Below are positions 18,458-27,763 of a DNA stretch of 64,000 nt, in pieces. The stretch comes from Litorimonas sp039975855 (GTDB taxonomy: Bacteria; Pseudomonadota; Alphaproteobacteria; Caulobacterales; Maricaulaceae): contig JBDWGH010000003.1 in NCBI GenBank assembly GCA_039975855.1, positions 248,001 through 312,000 on the forward strand, given 5' to 3'. Both the position numbers and the translations under genes were made by a program. The notes under the pieces are model-generated. The model searched no databases. It had not been told where the DNA came from and saw only the letters and a list, made by a program, of their open reading frames with translations. The stretch's first letter is position 1. Every line of letters begins with the position of its first letter.

Positions 18458-19433
18458 GACGATTATTCGCTATTTCACGGGCTTTTTTAATCGCCGCGAT
18501 AAGGCTGTCAGGACGCGCAATGCCCTGTCCCGCAATACCAAAAGCTGTGCCGTGATCAGGGCTGGTTCTGATAAACGGCAATCCCAAAGTGATGTTTACC
18601 CCGCCGTGAAAGTCCAGTGTTTTAACTGGGATGAGGCCTTGGTCATGATACATGGCGAGAACCGCATCATAGCCTGCACGGGCTTCCGTATGGAATAGCG
18701 TGTCCGCAGGTTGCGCATTTGTCACGTCATATCCCTCTTCGCGTAATAACTCAGCGGCGGGATTGATGATCTCTATCTCTTCGCGACCCAAAGCTCCGTC
18801 TTCCCCTGCATGCGGGTTCAAACCTGTCAGGGCGAGGCGCGGTTTCTGTATCCCAAAATCGGTCTTTAAGGCTCCTAAAATGACGCGTGCGGTCTGTAGG
18901 ATAGTGTCCATTGAAAGCTGTTCTGCCGCTGATTTTAGAGGGACGTGGACTGTGGCGAGGCCGACGCGCAGATCCTGCGCGGCCAGCATCATAACGGGGC
19001 CGGGAGCGTAGGGGGTGTCATGACCTTGACCAAGGTGACCGAGAAATTCCGTGTGTCCTGGAAACCGGAAACCAGAGTCATAGAGAACATGTTTAGCGAT
19101 AGGATTTGTGACAACACCATCAGCGTGGCCAGACAAGCAGGCTGAGACAGCCATTTCTATACTCGAAATGACAGAGGGGGCATTTGCGGCGGATGGTTGA
19201 CCCAGAATGCCCGCAGATCCCTCAATAGCGATAATCGGAAGTGCTTCGCTAAATATTGCGCTGGCTTCGGACATGTTTGAGACAACGCGGTGTGGAACAT
19301 CCGCAAATACCTTCGGCGGAGCTATTACAGCGAAGGCGAACTCAGGCAATCCGCGAAGAGTTTGCCACGCTTTTACCGTGATTTCAGGGCCGATACCCGC
19401 CGGGTCGCCCATGCTGAGTGCGAATGGGCGCAT
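18447..19433 (-). CDS. pdxA: 4-hydroxythreonine-4-phosphate dehydrogenase
   Basis: PdxA oxidises 4-phosphohydroxy-L-threonine in the DXP-dependent route to pyridoxal phosphate. The 328-residue protein opens with SMGDPAGIGPEI. It contains the metal-binding histidines in GHTEFLG, TVHVPLK and MYHDQGLIPVK, and the C-terminal FIRTSPDHGTAF. It sits 14 bp after surA in a conserved cluster. Confidence 0.97.
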   Translation of the reverse strand: MRPFALSMGDPAGIGPEITVKAWQTLRGLPEFAFAVIAPPKVFADVPHRVVSNMSEASAIFSEALPIIAIEGSAGILGQPSAANAPSVISSIEMAVSACLSGHADGVVTNPIAKHVLYDSGFRFPGHTEFLGHLGQGHDTPYAPGPVMMLAAQDLRVGLATVHVPLKSAAEQLSMDTILQTARVILGALKTDFGIQKPRLALTGLNPHAGEDGALGREEIEIINPAAELLREEGYDVTNAQPADTLFHTEARAGYDAVLAMYHDQGLIPVKTLDFHGGVNITLGLPFIRTSPDHGTAFGIAGQGIARPDSLIAAIKKAREIANNRHAN

Positions 19434-19447
19434 GATGAGACGCCCTT

Positions 19448-20677
19448 CTATCGAACGACGAGAGTCGCTTGACGGCGAAGGTCACGCAGGGCGCGTTTTG
19501 AGGCTTGTGCAAGTTGCTGATCCAAAAGACGGTCTTCGATTTGATCGCGGGTTGGGATGTCTGATCCAGTCGTTTGACGTTTACATACCATGATTGATGT
19601 CGCTCCGTCAGGACGATCAAACGGATCAGATAAGCCGCCCACATCCGTTCGTCCAAGAGCTTCGACGATAACATCAGTCAGGTCGGAGGATTTAATCTCT
19701 CCCATATCGGCCGCTTTAACATCTTCAAATGCCTCAACATCGTCATCCAATGTTTCGCAACTTGTTAGTTGGCCGCGCAGAGAGATAAGTCTCGCTTTCG
19801 CTGCTTCTGTTTCCGCTTCAACAGTGACTTGTTTAAGTTTGTATAGGGTGTCGGCTTCTGAAATTCTCTTGTCGACCAATGCGACGACATAAACTCCACC
19901 GGGAACTTGGATGGGCGTGGAGACACTGCCTTTGGTCATCTCCCTAATCATTGTATCTATTTCAGGTCGTAGCTCTCCTTCACGAACCCAGCCAACGTCC
20001 CCGCCGCGGGCAGCAGAAGCCGCCGACGAAAATTGTTGTGCTAAGAGTGGGAAAGGTGCCCCGCCTTGAAGCTGCGTGATCATGGCATTTGCGCCTTCCA
20101 TAGCGCCGTCCATGCCGCCAATGTCTGCTGTAGCTTCGATATAGATTTCAGCCACGTGATAATTTGGCTTAGACGCATTGGCCGTAATTTGGTTCAGCGT
20201 TTCGTCAATCTGCGCATCAGAGATACGGATACGTGATCCATACAAGCCATTTACGATACGTTGCCATGCAATTTCTGAACGGGTTTGGTCGCGTAATGTC
20301 TCAATTGAGACACCTGCTGCGGCGAGGTCAGACACGAGCTTGTTTGGATCAGCACCGTTACGCGATAGTAATCGAGCAATGCTCTGATTTACTTCTTCAT
20401 CCGAAATTTCAACTTCGTACTTCTGCGACTCTTGTAGTTGCAAATGCTCGTCTACCAAATTTCGTAAGGCTTGGCGTTGTAACCGTTGAATACTGGCTTC
20501 ATCAGTTTCCGAACCAGTCGTTGCCATCATGAACAAGACCCGCTGACGCAGATCATGAATGGTGACAATGTCAGAGTTTACAACAGCAGCAATGCCATGC
20601 GGCGCGTTTTGAGCATAAACGGGCGCGGTTGATGAAAGCAGGGCGGTTGCAACCGCAAGCGTTTTGAAAAGGCGCAT
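19448..20677 (-). CDS. surA: Periplasmic chaperone/peptidyl-prolyl isomerase SurA
   Basis: SurA escorts outer-membrane proteins through the periplasm. The 409-residue protein has a Sec signal peptide (cleavage near VYAQ-NA), a SurA N-terminal helical domain (about 25-165) and one clear parvulin PpiC domain (about 175-285: HVAEIYIEA, FPLLAQQFSSA..GGDVGWVREGEL), then a degenerate second region. It lies between lptG and pdxA; in most alphaproteobacteria lptD separates lptG from surA, but here the gap is only 103 bp. Confidence 0.93.
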   Translation of the reverse strand: MRLFKTLAVATALLSSTAPVYAQNAPHGIAAVVNSDIVTIHDLRQRVLFMMATTGSETDEASIQRLQRQALRNLVDEHLQLQESQKYEVEISDEEVNQSIARLLSRNGADPNKLVSDLAAAGVSIETLRDQTRSEIAWQRIVNGLYGSRIRISDAQIDETLNQITANASKPNYHVAEIYIEATADIGGMDGAMEGANAMITQLQGGAPFPLLAQQFSSAASAARGGDVGWVREGELRPEIDTMIREMTKGSVSTPIQVPGGVYVVALVDKRISEADTLYKLKQVTVEAETEAAKARLISLRGQLTSCETLDDDVEAFEDVKAADMGEIKSSDLTDVIVEALGRTDVGGLSDPFDRPDGATSIMVCKRQTTGSDIPTRDQIEDRLLDQQLAQASKRALRDLRRQATLVVR

Positions 20678-20780
20678 AAGAGTCGTCTTCTATTCAGTTC
20701 AAGGCCGTTATAGCCAATGGATTCATTGTCGCAAGTTTAGGACGCTGTGATGCGTTTGGATATTAAACTACTGTCAGACT

Positions 20781-21866
20781 TCAGCCGTCCTCAATTCGGG
20801 CCAAATGGCTGATTCCCAGCAGCAGAACTAACAAAGGAACAGTCCAGGCGGCCAAAACAACAGGTAAGATGGAGACTTCGCCAAAAGCTGTTACGACGCT
20901 ATCTGCAAAGAAAACGCCAAACCCAAGGACGGCCCCCATAATTAAGAGGCGCAATGTCCCGCCACCTCGAACCAGATGCATTGAGACGCCTGCCGCTATG
21001 AATGTCATTGCGATCAATAAAAACGGGAGAGCCAAAAGTTTATGGAATTGTAAGCGCAGTTTTCTGGCAGAAAACCCAGCCTTTTCATTAGCCTTTATCT
21101 CGTCTCGAATGGCCCAAAACGGCGGATCAACTTGCTGTCCGGATTGTTCTCTCAATTCCTCGACCGTAATACTAGTCGGCAAAGTTAGGGACTGTGTTCT
21201 CTTTGTGATCTCACCTGGAGCGTTCTCAATAACCTGCTCCAAGGTCCAATAGCCTGGTGTAAGCAAACGCGCAGTTTTTGCATCAAACCGGCGCTCAAAA
21301 ACAGTGGCGCCATCTGCGGCATATCCCATTTCGTAGAATATGGCCCCGTCCAATCGCTTACCCAACAGATCCAAACTCTCCGCTTGAATAACGCGTTGCG
21401 CGGTATCCGAACCTTCGCGAAGCCAAATTTCTTTCGCATGAACGGTGCTGACAGCGGCGGCGCGCGCATCATATTCACCCATCATCCGAGACGAGAGCGG
21501 ATTCACAACGGTGGACCATAATACTCCGATGAGCGCTGTCACCACGAGAGCAGGGCGTAAAAATCGCCAAGCTGATAGTCCAGCCGCCCGCATGACCGTC
21601 AGCTCGGATCTTCTGTTCATGCCCGATAAGGCGCCCATAACCCCGAACAAAACCACAAACGGTATCGTTTGTTCAATCAGCTTAGGGATTTTGAGACCGG
21701 TCAAAATGACGAGCTGTAAGGGTGACAGATCACCTTCAAGCCCGATATTTCGTGAGGCTTCAACATAGTCAACTAATGCGATGATAGAGGTCACAATCAA
21801 GAATGCGAGCAAGATCCCTCGTAAGGTTTTGCCTGCTATATATCGGGATAACGTCGCGCGATTCAT
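20781..21866 (-). CDS. lptG: LPS export ABC transporter permease LptG
   Basis: LptG is half of the LptF-LptG permease pair which, with LptB2, extracts lipopolysaccharide from the inner membrane. The 361-residue protein has three N-terminal membrane helices, a periplasmic beta-jellyroll (about 125-260) and three C-terminal helices. Typical segments are LSRYIAGKTLRGILLAFL, GMNRRSELTVMRAAGLS and ARKLRLQFHKLLALPFLLIAM. Its ATG overlaps the lptF stop by 4 bp. Confidence 0.95.
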   Translation of the reverse strand: MNRATLSRYIAGKTLRGILLAFLIVTSIIALVDYVEASRNIGLEGDLSPLQLVILTGLKIPKLIEQTIPFVVLFGVMGALSGMNRRSELTVMRAAGLSAWRFLRPALVVTALIGVLWSTVVNPLSSRMMGEYDARAAAVSTVHAKEIWLREGSDTAQRVIQAESLDLLGKRLDGAIFYEMGYAADGATVFERRFDAKTARLLTPGYWTLEQVIENAPGEITKRTQSLTLPTSITVEELREQSGQQVDPPFWAIRDEIKANEKAGFSARKLRLQFHKLLALPFLLIAMTFIAAGVSMHLVRGGGTLRLLIMGAVLGFGVFFADSVVTAFGEVSILPVVLAAWTVPLLVLLLGISHLARIEDG

Positions 21867-23005
21867 GCTGTTTGCTCTTTCGCTGCGTTATAGGCTCTTT
21901 GTCTGCCTTTGCCCCCGAAACGCATGCGTTTGCGCCGAGTGAGATAACCAAGGCATACTATAATTACGAGCAATGGAAGGGCATATTGCACTGCATTGAG
22001 GGCGCTGTTCGCTTCTGCAGAGGAAGCAACCGCAAAACCTATCAGCCTTAAGAGGAACCCTGTGACCGCGCAGACCGCTATTTTCCGGGCGTTCCCTAAT
22101 TTTGAATGCTGGCCCCTCAAAAGGAATGATAACGCGACTAAGACCAATCCGACGTTCCAAAGCGGTGCGGCTAAGCGAGCATGTCCTTCTGCTGCCATTT
22201 CACGGCGAGATTTAGGCGTCACATAATCGCGTGGGTCAGGACGCAATAGCTCATGTAGAAACCTATCAGAGGATTTTAATCTCAGTACATTGTCGAGTGC
22301 AACAACATCGGAAAGGTCAAGTTGATACGTTTCGAAATCAATGACGTCCAAACCACCATCGTCGAGGGGTGTTTGTACGGAGCCATTGTACAAAATGAGC
22401 GAGGTTGAGTTTTCCGATCTCTGTAGTCGTCCTGTTTTGGCGGTATGCGTGGATTTTTCGTCTGCATCCCGACCATCATGGATGAGAACATCGCGTAACT
22501 CTCCATCTTGCATTATTTCCCGTGCATAAACGGTGAGGTCAGGGGCAGGTGTGACGAAACGCCCCGCTTGCACCATTTGGCTGGCAATGTCCGTTTTCAC
22601 GGTCAGGATTTCAGCGCGCATCTGGCGAAATGAAAGGGGCTGTAGCAACAGATTTATTATCAAATGTAAGATCAGTGCATAAACACCTAGGCGCAGAACT
22701 GGTGTGCCTATTGCCCAAGGAGACACGCCATTGGCTTTGGCAACGACTAGCTCCGAATCATTTGTCATGCGGTTCAACGCATAAATTGCGGCCATAAACA
22801 CTGCGAGGGGCATAATAATGCCAACGAGCTGTGGAAGGGCGAGGATTGTGATCTTGAAAAAGGTTCCAGCGCTTTGTCGGTTTTCAACGATTAAATCGAG
22901 TGTTTGCAGCGATTGAGTCAGCAATGCCAGTAAGGCCAAGGCCGAAAGGGATAACACTGCAGGAGAAAACGCCTGCGTGAATATATAGCGCTGAAGGAGT
23001 TTCAT
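21863..23005 (-). CDS. lptF: LPS export ABC transporter permease LptF
   Basis: LptF partners LptG in lipopolysaccharide transport. The 380-residue protein has the YjgP/YjgQ architecture: LLQRYIFTQAFSPAVLSLSALAL, LMVAKANGVSPW-like LVVAKANGVSPWAIGTPV, a central periplasmic domain and C-terminal helices. It is the first gene of the lptF-lptG-surA-pdxA-rsmA run and is divergent from pepA, a well-conserved alphaproteobacterial arrangement. Confidence 0.95.
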   Translation of the reverse strand: MKLLQRYIFTQAFSPAVLSLSALALLALLTQSLQTLDLIVENRQSAGTFFKITILALPQLVGIIMPLAVFMAAIYALNRMTNDSELVVAKANGVSPWAIGTPVLRLGVYALILHLIINLLLQPLSFRQMRAEILTVKTDIASQMVQAGRFVTPAPDLTVYAREIMQDGELRDVLIHDGRDADEKSTHTAKTGRLQRSENSTSLILYNGSVQTPLDDGGLDVIDFETYQLDLSDVVALDNVLRLKSSDRFLHELLRPDPRDYVTPKSRREMAAEGHARLAAPLWNVGLVLVALSFLLRGQHSKLGNARKIAVCAVTGFLLRLIGFAVASSAEANSALNAVQYALPLLVIIVCLGYLTRRKRMRFGGKGRQRAYNAAKEQTA

Positions 23006-23122
23006 CTAAATCTGCGCCAATTTGTCCTCTGCAGCGCAAAATTGCGCCTAGTGTTGATTGCCCCCTTCTAATGCGATGACCCTTCCGTTACCAGTACTTC
23101 AAACTAAGCTTGAGGCGATTTC

Positions 23123-24568
23123 ATGAAAGTCACATTTTCTGTTCCCGGTGCTGCCAAAACAGGCGCTGCACTCGTTATTTCTAACAGTGGGGAGGACCAC
23201 GCATATGATAGCGATGTGGTCAAAGCCGCCGCGAAAGGCGCAAAGTTCCACGGCAAATCAGGAGATGCATTCAACACCTATATCGAATCCGGTGTTCAAT
23301 TGTTCGTCTGTGGTCGCGGTGAGTCGGATGTTTTTGACTATGAAATTGCTGCAGCTAAAACGGCTAAAAGTCTTCGGGGCCGCGGGGTAAAACAACTTAC
23401 AATCCATTTGGACGGCACAGATGCCACCGCTGATGATGCAGCACGTGCCGCTTTGGGCGCACGACTCGCGGCCTATATTTGGGACAAACATAAGTCCAAA
23501 GCGACGAAATCTAAGAAAGACCCACTGTCTTTAATCACTGTTGTGAGTGATGATTCTAAAGCGGCGCAAGCGGCCTATGAAAATTACTATGGTCCCGCAG
23601 GTGATGGAGTTGTCCTCGCACGTGATCTTGTGAACGCGCCGCCGAACGAAATTTTCCCGGTCGCCTATGCGAGCCGCATTAAAGAGCTGGAAAGCCTTGG
23701 TCTTGAAGTCGAGATTCTAGGTGAAGCCGAGATGGAAAAACTCGGCATGCATGCGCTTCTCGGTGTTGGCCTTGGCTCCGAACGCGATAGCCAATTGGCC
23801 ATCATGCGTTGGAATGGAGGTAAGGACGGCGATGCGCCGGCTTGTCTCGTAGGCAAAGGTGTCACGTTTGATACGGGTGGTATAAGCCTAAAGCCCGGCG
23901 CAAATATGTGGGATATGAAAGGCGATATGGGGGGCTCCGCAGCTGTTGTGGGCACAATGTGCGCAGTCGCAAGCCGCAAAGCCAAAGCTAATGTCGTCGG
24001 TATAGTTGGATTGGTTGAAAATATGCCGGACGGGAAGGCTCAACTGCCTGGAGATATAGTTGTTTCCATGTCCGGACAAACGATTGAAGTGCAAAACACT
24101 GATGCAGAAGGCCGCTTGGTGCTCGCGGATGCACTGCACTATGCCGTCACCAAGTATAAGCCTGCCGCGATGATTGATCTCGCGACTTTGACGGGTGCAA
24201 TCATTATTGGTCTAGGCCATGAATATTGCGGTTTATTCAGTCCAGATGACGAGTTGGCTAAGCAGATATCAGACGCTGGTGAGACATCGACCGATAAAGC
24301 TTGGCGCCTGCCTTTGCATGAGGCTTATGATAAGCTTTTGAATTCTCCCAACGCAGATATGAAAAACATCGGTGGGCGTGCAGCAGGCTCAATCACTGCG
24401 GCTCAATTCCTGAAACGTTTTGTCGGAAAAGATACGCCTTGGGCGCATTTGGACATTGCCGGAACGGGTATGGTCAACGGTTCAAAAGACCCTCGCAATC
24501 CTACATTTGGCACAGGTTTTGGCGTACGTCTTCTCAACCGCTGGATTGCCGATAATCACGAAGGTTAG
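23123..24568 (+). CDS. pepA: Leucyl aminopeptidase (M17)
   Basis: A cytosolic di-metal aminopeptidase of 481 residues. It has the M17 signature NTDAEGRLVLADALHYA and the metal ligands in LVGKGVTFDTGGISLKPG and MKGDMGGSAAVVG. The N-terminal 150 residues form the variable macro-like domain. It is divergent from lptF and 2 bp upstream of holC, matching the conserved pepA-holC order. Confidence 0.97.
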   Translation: MKVTFSVPGAAKTGAALVISNSGEDHAYDSDVVKAAAKGAKFHGKSGDAFNTYIESGVQLFVCGRGESDVFDYEIAAAKTAKSLRGRGVKQLTIHLDGTDATADDAARAALGARLAAYIWDKHKSKATKSKKDPLSLITVVSDDSKAAQAAYENYYGPAGDGVVLARDLVNAPPNEIFPVAYASRIKELESLGLEVEILGEAEMEKLGMHALLGVGLGSERDSQLAIMRWNGGKDGDAPACLVGKGVTFDTGGISLKPGANMWDMKGDMGGSAAVVGTMCAVASRKAKANVVGIVGLVENMPDGKAQLPGDIVVSMSGQTIEVQNTDAEGRLVLADALHYAVTKYKPAAMIDLATLTGAIIIGLGHEYCGLFSPDDELAKQISDAGETSTDKAWRLPLHEAYDKLLNSPNADMKNIGGRAAGSITAAQFLKRFVGKDTPWAHLDIAGTGMVNGSKDPRNPTFGTGFGVRLLNRWIADNHEG

Positions 24569-24570
24569 GT

Positions 24571-25026
24571 GTGGCGGACGCCGCACAATATTGGTTTTAC
24601 CATTTGGAAGCTTCGACGCTGGAAGGTGTCTTGCCAGGCTTACTCGAGAAAACGCTCGAGAAAGGCTGGCGGGCTTTGGTGAAATTACCCGAAGACAAAT
24701 TGGCCGCCTTAGACAGTTTTCTTTGGACATTTCGTGATGATGCATTTCTGCCCCATGGGCGGGATGATGAACCGCAAGCGGATTTACAACCCATATTGCT
24801 GAGCGCGACGACGGAAAATGCCAAAGGCTTCGACGCCGTCTTTCTTTTAGATGGGGCGTCTGTGACGGATATGGGCGGGGTCAGCCGCGCCATGGTTATG
24901 ATAAACGGGCGTAGCCAGGAAGACATCTCTCGCGAACGCGCCAGATGGAAGGCCCTCAAAGAATCAGGTGCAAGCCTGGCATATTACCAGCAAGACGATC
25001 GTGGCCGCTGGGAGAAGAAAGCCTAA
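24571..25026 (+). CDS. holC: DNA polymerase III chi subunit
   Basis: Chi links the clamp loader to single-stranded DNA-binding protein. The 151-residue protein fits: FYHLEASTLEGVLPGLLEKTLEKGWRALVKLP, WTFRDDAFLPHGR and GASLAYYQQDDRGRWEKKA. The start is GTG, 2 bp after pepA. The HolC position behind pepA is conserved, which supports the call. Confidence 0.95.
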   Translation: MADAAQYWFYHLEASTLEGVLPGLLEKTLEKGWRALVKLPEDKLAALDSFLWTFRDDAFLPHGRDDEPQADLQPILLSATTENAKGFDAVFLLDGASVTDMGGVSRAMVMINGRSQEDISRERARWKALKESGASLAYYQQDDRGRWEKKA

Positions 25027-25027
25027 C

Positions 25028-26305
25028 GTGTCGCTAAGTGCCAACTTTCCCGAAAATTACGCCGATGATCCAACTGTCCGCCATATTCTGGAGCAGCTTG
25101 AATCCGATGATCGATCACCAATCCTGGTAACGGGCGAAGCCGGAACAGGAAAGTCGACGCTTGTAAATTTTATCAAATTGTCTGGTATTCCAAACACTGT
25201 TGTTTTGGCCCCGACTGGAGTGGCGGCGCTGAATGTTGGCGGGCAAACCATCCATTCCTTTTTCCGCTTTCCGTTCAAAATCATAGACGAAGCGGCGCTG
25301 GTCGATCAAAAAACTAACCGATTGTGGAAGAAAGTTGACCTCGTCATTATTGACGAAGTCTCCATGCTTCGCGCGGATATATTGGATGGTATAGATCTGG
25401 TTCTGCGTAAAGCTCAAGACAGCCGAGAGCCGTTTGGCGGGGTTCGGCTTTTATTAGTGGGTGATTTCTTTCAATTGCCGCCCGTTATTCCGAGACATGA
25501 GCATCAGATACTGGCTCAACGCGGCTATTCAGGGCCCTATGCCTATAATTCGAATGTGTTGGAGAATTACCCACCAGTGCATTTTGAGCTATCGAAAGTC
25601 TATCGACAGCGCGATGCCGACTTCGTCAATATCCTGTCTGACCTGCGTGTTGCACGAAATGTGGAAGACGCGGTGATGGGTATTAATGACGCCTGTGTTG
25701 GGCCGCATCGAGAGGGTCACACACCGGTGCTACTCACCTCCACTAATGCGATTGCGAACCGATATAATGTGTCGGGTTTGGCGGCTTTGACACATAAGGC
25801 CGTGGAATATGAGTGTGAGACAAAGGGTAATTTCTCGGCGAGCCGCGCACCTGCACCGGAAAAATTGTCTTTGAAAAAAGGCGCACGGGTGATGGCTGTG
25901 CGAAATGATCCGATGAAACGTTGGGTGAATGGCTCACTAGGGACGGTTGTCGATTTATCGCCAGAAGAGGTTTTCGTCCGCTTTGACAACAGTCCTTCAA
26001 TCAGAAAGATCGAGCCCGAAAAATGGGACATGATCAATTACAAATGGAATGAGGCTGAATTGAAAATGGTTGAGACCACCACGGCCAGTTTTCAACAAAT
26101 GCCACTCATTCTGGCGTGGGCCGTCACAATTCACAAAGCGCAAGGCCTGACCCTGGATGATGTGCGCATTGATCTAGGACGTGGTGCCTTCGCTATGGGG
26201 CAAGCCTATGTCGCTCTGTCCCGCGCGCGAACGTTGGCGGGACTATCATTGACGGTTCCACTACGAATTGAAGATGTGAATGTAGGCATGCGCTCAAAAA
26301 AATAA
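25028..26305 (+). CDS. PIF1-like superfamily 1B DNA helicase
   Basis: A 425-residue ATP-dependent helicase. Walker A is GEAGTGKSTL, followed by VLAPTGVAALNVGGQTIHSFFR, Walker B VIIDEVSMLRADIL, LLLVGDFFQLPPVIP, and the C-terminal AWAVTIHKAQGLTLDDV and YVALSRARTLAGLSL (motifs V and VI). This is the classic Pif1/RRM3 set, with a short N-terminus and a small RecD-like C-terminal SH3 insert. The GTG start 1 bp after holC is chosen because the upstream ATG at 24968 lies inside holC. Its cellular role is not shown; such helicases act on replication forks and R-loops. Confidence 0.9.
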   Translation: MSLSANFPENYADDPTVRHILEQLESDDRSPILVTGEAGTGKSTLVNFIKLSGIPNTVVLAPTGVAALNVGGQTIHSFFRFPFKIIDEAALVDQKTNRLWKKVDLVIIDEVSMLRADILDGIDLVLRKAQDSREPFGGVRLLLVGDFFQLPPVIPRHEHQILAQRGYSGPYAYNSNVLENYPPVHFELSKVYRQRDADFVNILSDLRVARNVEDAVMGINDACVGPHREGHTPVLLTSTNAIANRYNVSGLAALTHKAVEYECETKGNFSASRAPAPEKLSLKKGARVMAVRNDPMKRWVNGSLGTVVDLSPEEVFVRFDNSPSIRKIEPEKWDMINYKWNEAELKMVETTTASFQQMPLILAWAVTIHKAQGLTLDDVRIDLGRGAFAMGQAYVALSRARTLAGLSLTVPLRIEDVNVGMRSKK

Positions 26306-26322
26306 ATATATCAAATTTATTT
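26300..26322. promoter_or_regulatory. AT-rich 8-bp inverted repeat upstream of a LuxR gene
   Basis: AAATAAAT and ATTTATTT are separated by 7 nt. It overlaps the helicase stop and ends 41 bp before the LuxR start. It could be an operator for the LuxR protein or an AT-rich stem; no GC stem makes a terminator unlikely. Confidence 0.3.
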
Positions 26323-26363
26323 CCTAGCTTTTCGTTTTTGACCAACTTAGCTTGATAAGAGTT

Positions 26364-27098
26364 ATGAATCAGAAAGTTACTTTCTCGGATGATTACTTTT
26401 TCAAGATTTTGCATGCAATCAATCAGTCGGAAACTCTAGAACAACTTCTCGCCTGCGTACCGAAATTGGTTCCAAATTTGGTAGCAACTTATCATCATTT
26501 TGGTGCTGTGGGAGCCTTCGACTACAATGACAGATGTGAGTTTCACGGGTATAATGTGCCTCCGGATATTTTTAACTATCTGGATGCGCACAGAAAGCTA
26601 GATAGCAACCCGGCTGTTGTTGCGGTTTTGACAAGGGGAACCGGGGTGTGGCTATCAGAACTTATAGATGATCCGTTCATTATTGAGGTAGGCCACGAAA
26701 AACTCACACAAGCCACCTTGGATTTGACAGGAGACGCACTTTGCCTTCCGCTATATGGTCCTAACAATCGAACGGGATATATGTTCCTTGCTTTCGGTGT
26801 CGAGCGCTCGGAGTGTGATGAATTTCTAGGCTTTCGGGTCGAAACCTTGGCTAATAAGTTTCACGTAAGGTATTGCCTGATGCTGAATGCCATGCACAAA
26901 TATGTCAATCTTACATCAAGAGAAGCACAAGTTCTCGAACTAATTACGCATGGAAAAACGAACGCGGTTATTGCAGATATTCTCGGGATTTCTACCAGCA
27001 CCGTAGGTGGGTACGTAAAATCAATTTTCCTGAAGTTGGATGTTTCAGACCGCGTCTCTGCCGCGATGCGTGCCCAAACGCTTAAAGTAAACTTCTAA
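26364..27098 (+). CDS. LuxR-family transcriptional regulator (autoinducer-binding-like domain + HTH)
   Basis: A 244-residue regulator. The first 170 residues have the alpha-beta-alpha fold of LuxR autoinducer-binding domains, with a DSNPAVVAVLTRGTGVWLSEL segment, and the last 65 residues are a LuxR HTH (LTSREAQVLELITHGKTNAVIADILGISTSTVGGYVKSIFLKLDV). The AHL-contact residues usually conserved in TraR/LuxR (Trp57, Tyr61, Asp70) are not evident, and no LuxI-like synthase is in the window, so it is a LuxR solo of unknown signal. ATG is chosen over TTG at 26352. It is a paralog of the two regulators at 40008 and 40945. Confidence 0.9.
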   Translation: MNQKVTFSDDYFFKILHAINQSETLEQLLACVPKLVPNLVATYHHFGAVGAFDYNDRCEFHGYNVPPDIFNYLDAHRKLDSNPAVVAVLTRGTGVWLSELIDDPFIIEVGHEKLTQATLDLTGDALCLPLYGPNNRTGYMFLAFGVERSECDEFLGFRVETLANKFHVRYCLMLNAMHKYVNLTSREAQVLELITHGKTNAVIADILGISTSTVGGYVKSIFLKLDVSDRVSAAMRAQTLKVNF

Positions 27099-27199
27099 CA
27101 TCCCCGAGATATTGCGCTTGACTGATTGTTGGGTGAAAAATCCAAAGAAATTTAAATATTTTCCAAGGATTGCGGTTTGAGATACGTCTTACCCTGTAG

Positions 27200-27763
27200 A
27201 TGACCGAAAAGATGACGAGTGAAGAGCTGGCTTCGCGCGCAGCAACAGGGGATGCCGAGGCGTTCCGGGCTTTGCTACGCCTGCATTATGATCGGGTTTT
27301 CCGTGTCGTGTTCAGTGTGGTGAAAAACCAAAGCGATGCCGAAGATATTACGCAAGACATATGGGCGGCGATGCCCGGTAAGCTCCGGAACTGGCGGGGT
27401 GAGGCGAAACTAACGAGCTGGCTTCATAGGATCGCCGTGAATGCCGCGAAAGATGCACTCCGCAAGTCAGCGACGCGAAGCCGAACAACGGCTGGATATA
27501 TAGAGGCCGATGCGTTGGAGCGCGGTGAGGCGGCAGATACCCAGCGGCGTTTATCTTGGCTTCAATCAGCGTTGGAAACGCTTTCATTCGATTTACGGGC
27601 AACTGCAGCGTTGACCCTCGGAGAACAGATGAACTTCGCCGAAGCGGCGGAGGCACTTGGCGTAGCTGAGGGCACAGTCGCTTGGCGCATGAGTGAGATT
27701 AGGCGGAGGCTCAAAGCACACGCTGCGAAAGATAACGGATTAGATCAGGAGGCGCTGGCATGA
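27200..27763 (+). CDS. ECF-type RNA polymerase sigma factor
   Basis: A 187-residue sigma-70 family factor with region 2 (DRVFRVVFSVVKNQSDAEDITQDIWAAM..WLHRIAVNAAKDALRK) and region 4 (LRATAALTLGEQMNFAEAAEALGVAEGTVAWRMSEIRRRLK). It lacks region 1 and region 3, as ECF factors do. It overlaps the next gene by 4 bp (ATGA), the usual arrangement of an ECF sigma with its membrane regulator. The short C-terminal tail has no extra domain. It probably responds to an envelope signal transmitted by the downstream protein. Confidence 0.92.
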   Translation: MTEKMTSEELASRAATGDAEAFRALLRLHYDRVFRVVFSVVKNQSDAEDITQDIWAAMPGKLRNWRGEAKLTSWLHRIAVNAAKDALRKSATRSRTTAGYIEADALERGEAADTQRRLSWLQSALETLSFDLRATAALTLGEQMNFAEAAEALGVAEGTVAWRMSEIRRRLKAHAAKDNGLDQEALA

